DNA of 15,502 nt from DATLGB01 sp038318085 (GCA_038318085.1 JBBQBV010000083.1:1-15502); one strand, 5' to 3'; shown: positions 6,648 through 12,852, counted from the stretch's first letter. Notes: generated by a model from the letters alone, not told the origin. Program-made: numbers and translations.

Positions 6648-7294
6648 TCGCCGACGAGCCGCAGGAGGGACGCGTCGAGCCGGCGGTGGCCGACGAGCTG
6701 CCGGGCCTGCGGCTGTGGTGGCTGGCGCTCGCGGCCGGCGAGCAGCCGAGCCCGCCCGAGCTCGAGTGGCGGATGCGAGACCTGTCGAGCCGCTTCCGCG
6801 GGGCGCAGGCCGTGGCGCTGCGCTCCAAGCCGATCCCGCACGCCTACCGCGCCTTCTATCGCCATATCGGCCTGGACCCCGACGTCGACCGCGTCCCGGT
6901 CGAGGCGGCCGTGGTGGACCGGCTCAGGGACGGCGAGTTCCGCTCGCGCTCCGTGCTGCGCGACGCGCTCACGATCGCGGTGATGGAGACCAACGTGCCG
7001 GTCTGGGCGCTGGACGCCGGCACGCTCGACGGCGAGCTCGAGCTGCGCCGCGCCGCCGAGCACGAGCCGCTCGGCCGCGGCGACGACCACGCGCCCTGGC
7101 TCCCGGCCGGCCGGCTCGTCCTCGCCGACGCGCGCGGCCCGGTCGCCGTCCTGTTCGGCGACACCGCGCCCGGGAACCACCCGACCGCCCGCACGACGCG
7201 CACCCTTCTGTTCTCCGTGCAGGTCGAGGGCGTTCCGGCCATCCACGTCTCCGAGGCCCTGTGGATCGTCGCCGACATCGTCGAGGGGGCGTAG
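6644..7294 (+). CDS. B3/B4 tRNA-binding-domain protein
   Basis: A 216-residue soluble protein that looks like a stand-alone B3/B4 domain, the module otherwise found in the beta subunit of phenylalanyl-tRNA synthetase. Recognisable parts are RSKPIPHAYRAFYRHIGLDP (60-79), RSVLRDALTIAVMETNVPVW (102-121), a GDTAPGNHPTARTTRTLLF stretch (172-190) and the end VSEALWIVADIVEG. Stand-alone members are common in bacteria; some are suspected of acting on aminoacyl-tRNA or amino acids, but no function is proven. I chose the GTG at 6644 because it overlaps the upstream TGA (GTGA) and leaves a normal domain length. It is the last gene of the MMPL operon, and nothing in it suggests a link to transport. It converges on the DUF559 gene. 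Confidence 0.82.
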   Translation: MIADEPQEGRVEPAVADELPGLRLWWLALAAGEQPSPPELEWRMRDLSSRFRGAQAVALRSKPIPHAYRAFYRHIGLDPDVDRVPVEAAVVDRLRDGEFRSRSVLRDALTIAVMETNVPVWALDAGTLDGELELRRAAEHEPLGRGDDHAPWLPAGRLVLADARGPVAVLFGDTAPGNHPTARTTRTLLFSVQVEGVPAIHVSEALWIVADIVEGA

Positions 7295-7328
7295 GGGCAG
7301 GCGGGCCGGCGGGGGATCGCCCGCCATC

Positions 7329-7368
7329 CGCAGATTCGGCATGCATGAGATGCCGAATCTGCGACGCG
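7329..7368. repeat. Palindromic repeat, left copy (perfect 14-bp stem)
   Basis: Bases 7329-7342 (CGCAGATTCGGCAT) and 7350-7363 are perfect reverse complements around a seven-base loop. ACGCG follows at 7364-7368. The same 40-base layout recurs at 8252-8291 with 31 of 40 positions identical and in the same orientation. This copy begins seven bases beyond the stop codon of the DUF559 gene. It lies between converging genes and could stop transcription from either side, but no T-run follows the stem on either strand. Confidence 0.85.
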
Positions 7369-7375
7369 ACCACGA

Positions 7376-8269
7376 TCAAGCGGCCGTCCGGGTGCGGAGG
7401 CCCGTGCGGATGAGGTCGGCCGAGCGGGCGTGGCGACGGTGGATGTCGGCCTTGGTGAAGCGCAGCACGAGGTAGCCGGCGAGGCCGAGGATGTTGTCGC
7501 GCACGTTGTCGTCCTGACGGACTGCGGGCAGGCGGTGGTTGGCGCCGTCGGCTTCGGCGATCAGGCGCGCCGCGGGCCAGAGGAAGTCGACGGTGAATCC
7601 CTCGACCTTCTGCTGGCACAGCGGCGGGGGTAGGCGGTGGCGCTTGACGACCTCCTTGAGGAAGTTGTCCTCGAGCGGTGAGCGTGTAGGCGAAAGGTCC
7701 TCGAGGACGACGCTGATGAGGCGGCTCGGGCGGGAGCGCACGGCGAGCTCCATCGACGCCAGGTGAAAGAGCTTGCGGTACTGCGCCTCGCGTACCGCGC
7801 GGGTCAGCTCGTCCTCGTCGTCGAGCTCGTGGGCGAGGTCGACGAGGGTGCGTGCCGGGGAGGTGACGGGGATGCCACGGAACGTCCATCGCTCGTTCGG
7901 CGCGAGCACGGCCTGGTGGGCATGGATTCCGGGCCGGCCGCGTCCGTTGGCGTTCGCGGTCGTGACGTCGACCCGCGGGCCCTCGCCGTCGCGGATGCGA
8001 TACGCCGACGCCGCGCAGCGGTGACTGAGGACCGCCTCGGTCCCGCACGCCAGGACCGCCGAGTGCCAGCGCCCGAACTGCGACTCAGCCCTGTGGCCGA
8101 CCGCGAAGACCCCGACGTGCTCGCGGTGCAGGCGCCCGGAGCGGACGGCGTCCTCGATGCTCCCCTTGCCTAGCCCGATCTCTCGCAACTGCCGCGTCGT
8201 GACCCGCCCGTGCTGTTCGGCGGCCAGCCCGGCGACGAGCGACCAACGATCTGCAGATGAGGCATCCAT
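7376..8269 (-). CDS. AbiEi-like winged-helix plus DUF559 (Vsr-like nuclease fold) protein
   Basis: A 297-residue protein of a common actinobacterial architecture. The N-terminus (about 10-60), including GRVTTRQLREIGLGKGSIED, resembles the AbiEi-type winged-helix antitoxin domain, followed by the usual linker region with RGIPVTSPARTLVDLAH (130-146). The C-terminal part (about 215-290) is DUF559, a PD-(D/E)xK/Vsr-like fold: FTVDFLWPAARLIAEADG (226-243) contains the Asp and the ExDG acidic pair, and GYLVLRFT follows after an Arg/Asp helix. Nuclease activity is inferred from the fold; the family's role is unsettled, with DNA repair, defence and antitoxin-like regulation all suggested. No AbiEii toxin partner is next to it. 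The Shine-Dalgarno-like AGGG (8279-8276) and the ATG both lie inside a hairpin, and a matching hairpin sits just past the stop. Confidence 0.85.
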   Translation of the reverse strand: MDASSADRWSLVAGLAAEQHGRVTTRQLREIGLGKGSIEDAVRSGRLHREHVGVFAVGHRAESQFGRWHSAVLACGTEAVLSHRCAASAYRIRDGEGPRVDVTTANANGRGRPGIHAHQAVLAPNERWTFRGIPVTSPARTLVDLAHELDDEDELTRAVREAQYRKLFHLASMELAVRSRPSRLISVVLEDLSPTRSPLEDNFLKEVVKRHRLPPPLCQQKVEGFTVDFLWPAARLIAEADGANHRLPAVRQDDNVRDNILGLAGYLVLRFTKADIHRRHARSADLIRTGLRTRTAA

Positions 8270-8291
8270 TTCATGCCCTATCTGCGACGCG
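8252..8291. repeat. Palindromic repeat, right copy, over the DUF559 start codon
   Basis: This is the second copy of the element at 7329-7368. On the - strand the arms GCAGATAGGGCAT and ATGCCTCATCTGC pair at 11 Watson-Crick positions plus one G-U, with one mismatch. The AGGG Shine-Dalgarno lies in the 5' arm and the start codon (8269-8267) in the seven-base loop, so the RNA hairpin could limit translation. Both copies carry ATG at the same place in the loop. Confidence 0.8.
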
Positions 8292-8358
8292 CGGAAAGTT
8301 CGCCCCCGGGGCCTCGGCGAGTTTCCGGTGCTAGTCTCGCGAAAGGAGGAGGTGCCTG

Positions 8359-8874
8359 ATGTCCGTACTCGAGCGGCCGATCCACAACCCGTTGCAGGCC
8401 GTCGACTTCCAGGTCGACGAGCGTGGCGCCCGCCGGACGCTGCGCGACCAGATCGCGCGCCTGGAACGCGAGCTCGTCACCGCCGCGACCTCCGCGTATC
8501 CGCATCTGCCACTGCCGTCCGCTGGCCCCCGCCCCCACCGAGCCGGGCCGCGGCTGCTGTCGCTGGGCGAGCTCGAGGCCGTCCGCGACGACCTCGCCAT
8601 GCGCCTCACCGACATGCGCCAGACGCGCGTGCAGCTGGCCGACGCGCAGGCCGCCAAGCGGCTGTTGATCGAGCGGATGCTGCTGGATCCCGGCCGCCAC
8701 CGCTGGGTTCGCGTCTGCAACGCGGACATCGGCGAGCCCGGCTGCAAGCACTGGCACGTGCGCCCGCGCCTGGGCATCATCGGGATGCTGGCCGGGTGGT
8801 GGCACGTCAAGGTTTCGTCCGGCTGTCCGTTAGCCTGGGGGCCGTGGCTCGTGCCGCGGCCCCGGATCAGCTGA
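8359..8874 (+). CDS. Conserved-looking hypothetical protein with Cys/His motif
   Basis: A 171-residue soluble protein that I cannot assign to a family. Two helical stretches (about 21-46 and 67-108: EARGARRTLRDQIARLERE-like and LGELEAVRDDLAMRLTDMRQ) look like a coiled-coil hairpin, separated by a Pro-rich loop. The C-terminal part is unlike them: VCNADIGEPGCKHWHVRPRL, then GIIGMLAGWWHVKVSSGCPL. Two Cys followed closely by HxH could bind a metal, and the density of Trp, Cys and Gly suggests a conserved functional site. The start is firm: AAAGGAGGAGGT at 8342-8353 has ideal Shine-Dalgarno character, six bases before the ATG. An extended -10-like TGCTAGTCT at 8329-8337 would give a very short leader. 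Probably a lineage-specific actinobacterial family; function unknown. Confidence 0.75.
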   Translation: MSVLERPIHNPLQAVDFQVDERGARRTLRDQIARLERELVTAATSAYPHLPLPSAGPRPHRAGPRLLSLGELEAVRDDLAMRLTDMRQTRVQLADAQAAKRLLIERMLLDPGRHRWVRVCNADIGEPGCKHWHVRPRLGIIGMLAGWWHVKVSSGCPLAWGPWLVPRPRIS

Positions 8875-8881
8875 GGCTCTG

Positions 8882-9367
8882 ATGGGCAAGCGATCGCGCA
8901 AGCGCGCGACCGGTCCGCTGCACCCCGCGCCGGCGGCGGCGCGGACGGCCAGGCCGGCCGCCCGGCAGAGCCGCATCGACCGCGTCATCGCGCGCGCGGA
9001 CGCGCGTCCCAAGCCCCCCTGGCACCCGGTCCCGCTGATCGAGCTGTCCGTGCTGGCAGGCATCGTGCTGATCGTGATCGGCCTGATCAACCACAACAGC
9101 TCGCAGGGGCGGATCGCGGGCGTCTTCGGTTTGGCGCTCGCCGCGCTGGCCGGGCTCGACACCGCTGTGCGCGACCACTTCTCCGGCTTCGCGTCGCACA
9201 GCGGGCTGCTTGCCGCGCTGCCCACGGTCGTCTGCGGGGCGGTGCTGGCGCTCCTGAAGGCGCCCCTGACCGTCGCCTTCTTCGCCGCCGCCGCCGTCTT
9301 CGTCGCCGCCTTCCTCGCGTTCCGGCGCGCGTTCAAGCGCCGCGCCGGCGTGGGCTTCAAGGTCTGA
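8882..9367 (+). CDS. Small integral membrane protein, function unknown
   Basis: A 161-residue protein with a basic, Arg/Ala-rich N-terminal cytoplasmic region (1-46, MGKRSRKRATGPLHPAP) and three or four membrane segments: about 52-68 (LIELSVLAGIVLIVIGLI), 79-92, 108-125 and 129-146. It ends in a basic tail (FRRAFKRRAG). There is no recognisable catalytic motif. GAGG at 8873-8876, five bases before the ATG, is a reasonable ribosome site. A 12-codon reading frame starting at GTG 8844, preceded by TAGCCT, ends with a TGA that overlaps this ATG (TGATG), so the gene may be translationally coupled to a leader peptide. The gene is followed at four bases by the VOC gene and probably shares a transcript with it. 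Confidence 0.75.
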   Translation: MGKRSRKRATGPLHPAPAAARTARPAARQSRIDRVIARADARPKPPWHPVPLIELSVLAGIVLIVIGLINHNSSQGRIAGVFGLALAALAGLDTAVRDHFSGFASHSGLLAALPTVVCGAVLALLKAPLTVAFFAAAAVFVAAFLAFRRAFKRRAGVGFKV

Positions 9368-9371
9368 CGCC

Positions 9372-9827
9372 GTGAGCGACGCGCGCCGCATGCAGATCAC
9401 CGGCCTGCACCACATCACGCTGATCACCGGCGACATCGAGCGCAGCATCGCGTTCTACCGCGACGTGCTCGGGCTGGGGGTGGTGCGCGACGGGCCCAGC
9501 GACGACGACCCCGGCACGCGTCACGTCTGGTTCGGCGCGGCCGACGGACTCCCCGGCTGCCTGGTGAGCGTCATGGAGTACCCGCATCTGCCGCAGGGCG
9601 TCGCGGGGCTGGGCTCGACGCACCACTTCGCGCTCGCCGTCGATTCCTCCGAGGAGCTCGACGCCTGGCACGGCTACCTCGGCGGCCAGGACGTGGAGTG
9701 CTCGGACATCTTCGCGCGGGGCGGCTTCCGCTCGCTGTACCTGCGCGACCCGGACGGGCACGTCGTCGAGATCGCCACGCGGCTGCTCGTCGAGCCGCGT
9801 GGCGATCCCGCGCCGGCGGAGGACTAG
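9372..9827 (+). CDS. VOC-family (glyoxalase/extradiol dioxygenase-like) metalloenzyme
   Basis: A 151-residue vicinal-oxygen-chelate protein with the paired beta-alpha-beta-beta-beta modules of the family. Module 1 has LHHITLITGDIERSIAFYRD (12-31) and DVLGLGVV. Module 2 has THHFALAVDS (83-92) and the closing strand DPDGHVVEIATR (126-137). The likely metal ligands are His14, His85 and Glu133, as in glyoxalase I and type I extradiol dioxygenases. The substrate cannot be told from sequence; a ring-cleaving or isomerising activity is possible. I chose the GTG at 9372, four bases after the upstream stop; an ATG at 9390 (MQITGLHH) is an alternative that keeps all conserved parts. Its TAG overlaps the stop of the converging mIHF gene within CTAG. 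Confidence 0.88.
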   Translation: MSDARRMQITGLHHITLITGDIERSIAFYRDVLGLGVVRDGPSDDDPGTRHVWFGAADGLPGCLVSVMEYPHLPQGVAGLGSTHHFALAVDSSEELDAWHGYLGGQDVECSDIFARGGFRSLYLRDPDGHVVEIATRLLVEPRGDPAPAED

Positions 9828-10192
9828 CTGACCAGGCTGTAGCCGGTCATCAGCCGCCGGCCGGCGAACGGGTCCGGCACCGACTCGCCGTTGAGCGCCG
9901 CCGCGAGCTGGCCGCGCTGGCGCTTGGTCATCGACCCGACCGTCTTGGTCTCCAGCATCGGCACGGCGCCCAGGAAGCGCCGGCAGCGCGAGCGACCCCA
10001 GCGGTGTTGACTCATCAGCAGGTCGCAGATCGTCATGCTCTCCGATTCCCAGGGGCACTCCGTCACGACGTCGGCGACCGTGACCCGGCCGTCGGCAATC
10101 CGGCGTTTGAGCTCGGCCCTTGCCAACCGGACTCGATTTGCCTGATTGAGCGCGCGCATGTGTTGGGGCGCGGCTGTCGCCCGAGCGTCCAT
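9824..10192 (-). CDS. Actinobacterial-type integration host factor (mIHF-like)
   Basis: A 122-residue basic DNA-binding protein resembling mIHF, the actinobacterial nucleoid protein that bends DNA and helps phage integration and gene regulation. The family pattern is seen in order: a basic helix NRVRLARAELKRRIADGRVT (19-38), VADVV, the MTICDLLM helix (53-60), and the helix-two-turn-helix region WGRSRCRRFLGAVPMLETKT (65-84) followed by VGSMTKRQRGQL. It has an extra C-terminal tail of about 20 residues. The start is decided by GAGGAGGT (10207-10200 on the - strand), seven bases before the ATG at 10192; an in-frame ATG at 10213 would place codons over this ribosome site. The gene lies downstream of the SPT-like gene on the same strand but after a 221-base gap, so it probably has its own promoter. 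Confidence 0.82.
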   Translation of the reverse strand: MDARATAAPQHMRALNQANRVRLARAELKRRIADGRVTVADVVTECPWESESMTICDLLMSQHRWGRSRCRRFLGAVPMLETKTVGSMTKRQRGQLAAALNGESVPDPFAGRRLMTGYSLVS

Positions 10193-10263
10193 CGTTGCTA
10201 CCTCCTCGTTCAACCCCGGTGTGTTCGCCGGCGGTCCTCATGAGCTCCACTGACGGTGGGTCG

Positions 10264-10269
10264 ACGTTA
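10264..10269 (-). promoter_or_regulatory. Candidate -10 box of the mIHF gene
   Basis: On the - strand this reads TAACGT, a TAnnnT match 57 bases before the mIHF Shine-Dalgarno. The left arm of an inverted repeat begins at the same base, so a bound repressor would cover the polymerase site. No good -35 hexamer is visible; the call is tentative. Confidence 0.3.
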
Positions 10270-10293
10270 GCTACCCTCACGAAACAGGTAGCT
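10269..10293. repeat. Inverted repeat AGCTACC-N11-GGTAGCT, possible operator
   Basis: Arms at 10269-10275 and 10287-10293 are perfect reverse complements with an 11-base spacer, so half-site centres are 18 bases apart. It lies in the 221-base gap (10193-10413) upstream of the mIHF gene and next to a possible -10 box. Apart from this and a few AT-richer bases near 10380-10400, I see nothing else in the gap and no clear terminator for the SPT-like gene. Confidence 0.5.
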
Positions 10294-10413
10294 CGGACGC
10301 TTCTTCTGCGCCCGAGTGCTCGACCCGACCGGGAACGTAGTCGACGGGCGGCCGGGTTTGCAACGGGTACCGCCACCCTCATTCGCAATAAGCGGGCGTT
10401 TTCTCTCGATGTG

Positions 10414-11691
10414 TCAGGAGCTCGAAATGCGCTCCCCCCGCGGCAGCCGTCCGTGCTCGGCCTCGAAGGCGCGCTTGACCGACGCGAAGGCCGCGAGGGC
10501 GCGATCGAGCGTCGCGCGATCGTGGGTGGCCATCACGCTCGTGCGCAGCAGCGCCCCCGCGGGCGGCACGGCCGGGTGCAGGGCGACGTTGACGTAGACG
10601 CCCGCGTCGTAGAGCGCGCGCCACAGCAGCACGGCCTTCCAGTCGTCGCCCACGACCACGGGGACGATGGTCGTGACGGCGTCGCCGCCGTCGGGCAGCG
10701 GCTGGGGCTCGACGACCTCAAAGCCGAGGGCGTGCAGCCCGTCGCGCAGGTAGCGCGCGTTGTCGAGCACCTGGGCGAACAGCGCCGGGCCCTCGTCGGA
10801 GCGCACGATGCGCAGCGCGGCGAGGGCCGCGCCCACGGCCGCGGGCACGGCCGAGGCGGTGAACAGAAAGGCGCGCGACTGGATGCGCAGGAAGTCGATC
10901 ACCTCGTGCGAGCCGGCGAGAAAGCCGCCGCAGGAGGCCAGCGACTTCGAGAAGGTCCCCATGCGCAGGTCGACCTTGTCCTCGACGCCGAAGAGCTCGG
11001 CGGTGCCGGCGCCGCGCGCGCCGAGGACGCCGGCGCCGTGGGCCTCGTCGACCATCAGCCGCGCGCCGTACTCGCCACACAGGGTCACGATCTCGTGCAG
11101 GGGCGCGATGTCGCCCTCCATCGAGAAGACGCCGTCGACGACGACGAGCACGCCGGACTCCTCCTGGGCGGCGCGCTCGAGCTGCTTGGCGAGCTTGTCG
11201 AGCCGGTTGTGGCGAAACGGCCGCAGCTTGGCGCGGCTGAGCAGGCAGCCGTCGAGGATCGAGGCGTGGTCGCCGCTGTCGGCGATCACCGTGTCGCCGA
11301 CGCCGAGCAGCGTGCCGAGCGCGGTCAGGTTGGCGCCGTGGCCGGTCGAGGTGACCAGCGCCTCCTCCGTGCCCATCCACTCGGCGATCTCGGCCTCGAG
11401 CTCGAGGTGCAGGTCGATCGTCCCGTTGAGCAGGCGGCTGCCGGTGAGGCCCGTGCCGTAGCGCTCAAGGGCGTCGCGCGCACCCTGCATGACGCGCTCG
11501 TCGCTGGTCAGGCCGAGGTAGTTATTCGAGCCGAGCATGATCCGCTCGGCGCCCTCCATCGTGACCACCGGGGCGGCCGCGGATTCGAGCCGGCGGAAGT
11601 ACGGGAGCAGGTCGGCGTCGCGGGCGGCCTGCAGCTGCTCGAGACGCTCGTGCCGGCGGGTCTTCTCGAACACGTCCACGGTGGTGCGCAT
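10414..11691 (-). CDS. Serine-palmitoyltransferase-like alpha-oxoamine synthase
   Basis: A 425-residue PLP enzyme of the alpha-oxoamine synthase family, which condenses an amino acid with an acyl thioester and releases CO2. Visible landmarks are SNNYLGL (55-61), YGTGLTGSRLLNGTIDLHLE (78-97), His142 in DHAS (stacks on PLP), DEAH (215-218) and the PLP lysine Lys249 in GTFSKS (245-250), followed by LASCGGFLAG. SRxLNGTxDLH and GTFSKSLAS-GGF are the forms I know from bacterial serine palmitoyltransferases; BioF and Kbl typically have GTLGKA and different SR-loops. SPT makes 3-ketosphinganine from serine and palmitoyl thioester, the first step of sphingolipid synthesis. The neighbours (N-acyltransferase and FA2H-like hydroxylase) agree. 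The ATG at 11691 lies six bases after a TACCCT box with no Shine-Dalgarno, suggesting leaderless mRNA. The frame is open further upstream, but that part overlaps the divergent gene. Confidence 0.85.
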   Translation of the reverse strand: MRTTVDVFEKTRRHERLEQLQAARDADLLPYFRRLESAAAPVVTMEGAERIMLGSNNYLGLTSDERVMQGARDALERYGTGLTGSRLLNGTIDLHLELEAEIAEWMGTEEALVTSTGHGANLTALGTLLGVGDTVIADSGDHASILDGCLLSRAKLRPFRHNRLDKLAKQLERAAQEESGVLVVVDGVFSMEGDIAPLHEIVTLCGEYGARLMVDEAHGAGVLGARGAGTAELFGVEDKVDLRMGTFSKSLASCGGFLAGSHEVIDFLRIQSRAFLFTASAVPAAVGAALAALRIVRSDEGPALFAQVLDNARYLRDGLHALGFEVVEPQPLPDGGDAVTTIVPVVVGDDWKAVLLWRALYDAGVYVNVALHPAVPPAGALLRTSVMATHDRATLDRALAAFASVKRAFEAEHGRLPRGERISSS

Positions 11692-11697
11692 CGCCGC

Positions 11698-11707
11698 AGG
11701 GTACCCT
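11698..11707. promoter_or_regulatory. Palindromic bidirectional -10 element AGGGTACCCT
   Basis: This perfect 10-base palindrome lies in the 25-base gap between the divergent SPT-like and acyltransferase genes. Each strand reads TACCCT (11702-11707 on +, 11703-11698 on -), a TAnnnT match. The box ends six bases before the ATG at 11691 and nine before the ATG at 11717, as expected for leaderless or nearly leaderless starts. AGGG could also act as a Shine-Dalgarno, but the spacing to either ATG is too long. There are no obvious -35 elements. Confidence 0.5.
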
Positions 11708-11716
11708 CCGGCCGCG

Positions 11717-12844
11717 ATGGCGGTAGAGATCAAACCCGTGCGCTCCAAGCGCGATCTCGACGCCTTCATCAAGCTCCCGTTTCGCCTGTATGAGGGCCAG
11801 CAGTATTGGGTCCCGCCGATCATCGCCGACCGCAAGGCGTTCCTGGATCGCTCCAAGAACCCGTTCTTCGAGCACGGCGAGGCGGAGTACTTCCTCGCCT
11901 GGCGCGACGGGCGAATCGTCGGCCGCATCACGGCCCAGGTCGACCGCAACCTGCACGAGTTCCAGAACAATCGCTGGGGCCAGTTCGGCTTCTTTGAGAG
12001 CGAGGACGACCAGGAGGTCGCGAGCGCGCTGATCGACGCCGCCGAGGCCTGGGTGACCGCCAGGGGCTGCGACCGGCTCGTCGGCCCCTTCGACTTCACC
12101 ACCAACGACGAGTGCGGCGTGCTGGTCGAGGGGTTCGAGCGCCTGCCGGTCGTGCTCATGAACTGGACGCACCGCTACTACCCCGGGCTGCTCGAGGGCG
12201 CCGGCCTGACCAAGGCGATGGACACCTACATGTGGTCGCTGGACGTGCAGGACCGCGCCAGCGTGCACCCGGCGATCTGGGAGATGGCGGAGAAGGTCTC
12301 AAGCGAGCACGGCATCACCTGCCGCGGCATGCGCAAGAAGGATCTCGAGGCCGAGGTGGGGAAGTTCCTCGAGGTCTACAACGAGGCCTGGGAGCGCAAC
12401 TGGGGCTTCGTCCCGCTGACGGAGTCCGAGGTCCGCCACTACGCCAAGCAGCTGCGCCCGCTGCTGGACGAGAACTGGGCGATGATCGCCGAGACCAGCG
12501 ACGGGCAGGTCGCCGGCGCCGCCCTGTCGCTGCCGGACTACAACCAGGTCTTCCGCCGCATGAACGGGCGCATCCTGCCCTTCGGATGGGCGAAGTTCCT
12601 CTTCTACAAGCGCAGGATCGACCGCGTGCGCGTCTTCGCGCTCGGCGTCAAGAAGGCCTACCAGCACACGGGCGTGGCGGCCAAGTTCTACGAGATGCAT
12701 TACGACGCGGCCGAGCGCACCCCCCAGCACGTCGGGGAGACGGGCTGGATCCTCGAGTCGAACAAGCCCATGAACCGCGCGATGGAGGGCATGGGCGGCG
12801 AGATCGTCTGCCGCTACCGGATCTTCGAGCGCGAGATCGGCTAG
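11717..12844 (+). CDS. GNAT-like acyltransferase of YghO/bacterial ceramide synthase type
   Basis: A 375-residue soluble protein of two GNAT-like lobes. The first lobe shows a pattern I associate with the YghO family: LPFRLYEGQQYWVPP (20-34), KNPFFEHGEAEYFLAWRDG (47-65), IVGRITA, GFFESEDD (91-98), GPFDFTTNDECGVLVEGF (123-140). The second lobe begins near 200 and contains EAWERNWGFVPLT (223-235), VAGAALSLPDYNQ, VFALGVKKAYQHTGVA (306-321) and WILESNKPMNRAMEGMGG (344-361), a GNAT-like acyl-CoA-binding end. The ceramide synthase described in Caulobacter belongs, as far as I recall, to this acyl-CoA N-acyltransferase group. Standing between an SPT-like gene and an FA2H-like hydroxylase, N-acylation of a sphingoid base is the best inference. 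The family has many uncharacterised members, so the general call is much firmer than the specific role. The ATG lies nine bases after the shared TACCCT box. Confidence 0.82.
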   Translation: MAVEIKPVRSKRDLDAFIKLPFRLYEGQQYWVPPIIADRKAFLDRSKNPFFEHGEAEYFLAWRDGRIVGRITAQVDRNLHEFQNNRWGQFGFFESEDDQEVASALIDAAEAWVTARGCDRLVGPFDFTTNDECGVLVEGFERLPVVLMNWTHRYYPGLLEGAGLTKAMDTYMWSLDVQDRASVHPAIWEMAEKVSSEHGITCRGMRKKDLEAEVGKFLEVYNEAWERNWGFVPLTESEVRHYAKQLRPLLDENWAMIAETSDGQVAGAALSLPDYNQVFRRMNGRILPFGWAKFLFYKRRIDRVRVFALGVKKAYQHTGVAAKFYEMHYDAAERTPQHVGETGWILESNKPMNRAMEGMGGEIVCRYRIFEREIG

Positions 12845-12852
12845 CGTCGCGA

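Noticed and set aside
7329..7363. Left palindrome as an intrinsic terminator for the converging genes
   Set aside because: The stem is perfect but not GC-capped in the usual way, and no T-run follows on either strand. The matching copy over a start codon shows the element is something else.
7320..8048. - strand frame starting MHAESAD at the left palindrome as a real gene
   Set aside because: Beyond the first few codons it becomes Arg/Pro/Gly-rich shadow of the B3/B4 gene. Reported only as a possible remnant.
10193..10213. Upstream ATG (10213) as start of the mIHF gene
   Set aside because: The codons it adds would lie over GAGGAGGT, which is ideally placed seven bases before the ATG at 10192.
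10272..10277. Another TACCCT box on the + strand
   Set aside because: No ATG or GTG start of a supported gene follows on the + strand; it falls within the arm and spacer of the inverted repeat.
10414..11691. Calling the alpha-oxoamine synthase BioF (8-amino-7-oxononanoate synthase) or Kbl
   Set aside because: The lysine loop GTFSKS and the SRLLNGTIDLH segment are of SPT type, BioF/Kbl usually have GTLGKA, and no biotin or threonine-degradation genes are near. Not excluded without a tree.
10195..11793. 532-codon + strand frame opposite the SPT-like gene
   Set aside because: Low-complexity His/Arg/Gly/Gln-rich translation and no ribosome site, while the - strand encodes a complete PLP enzyme with all catalytic residues.
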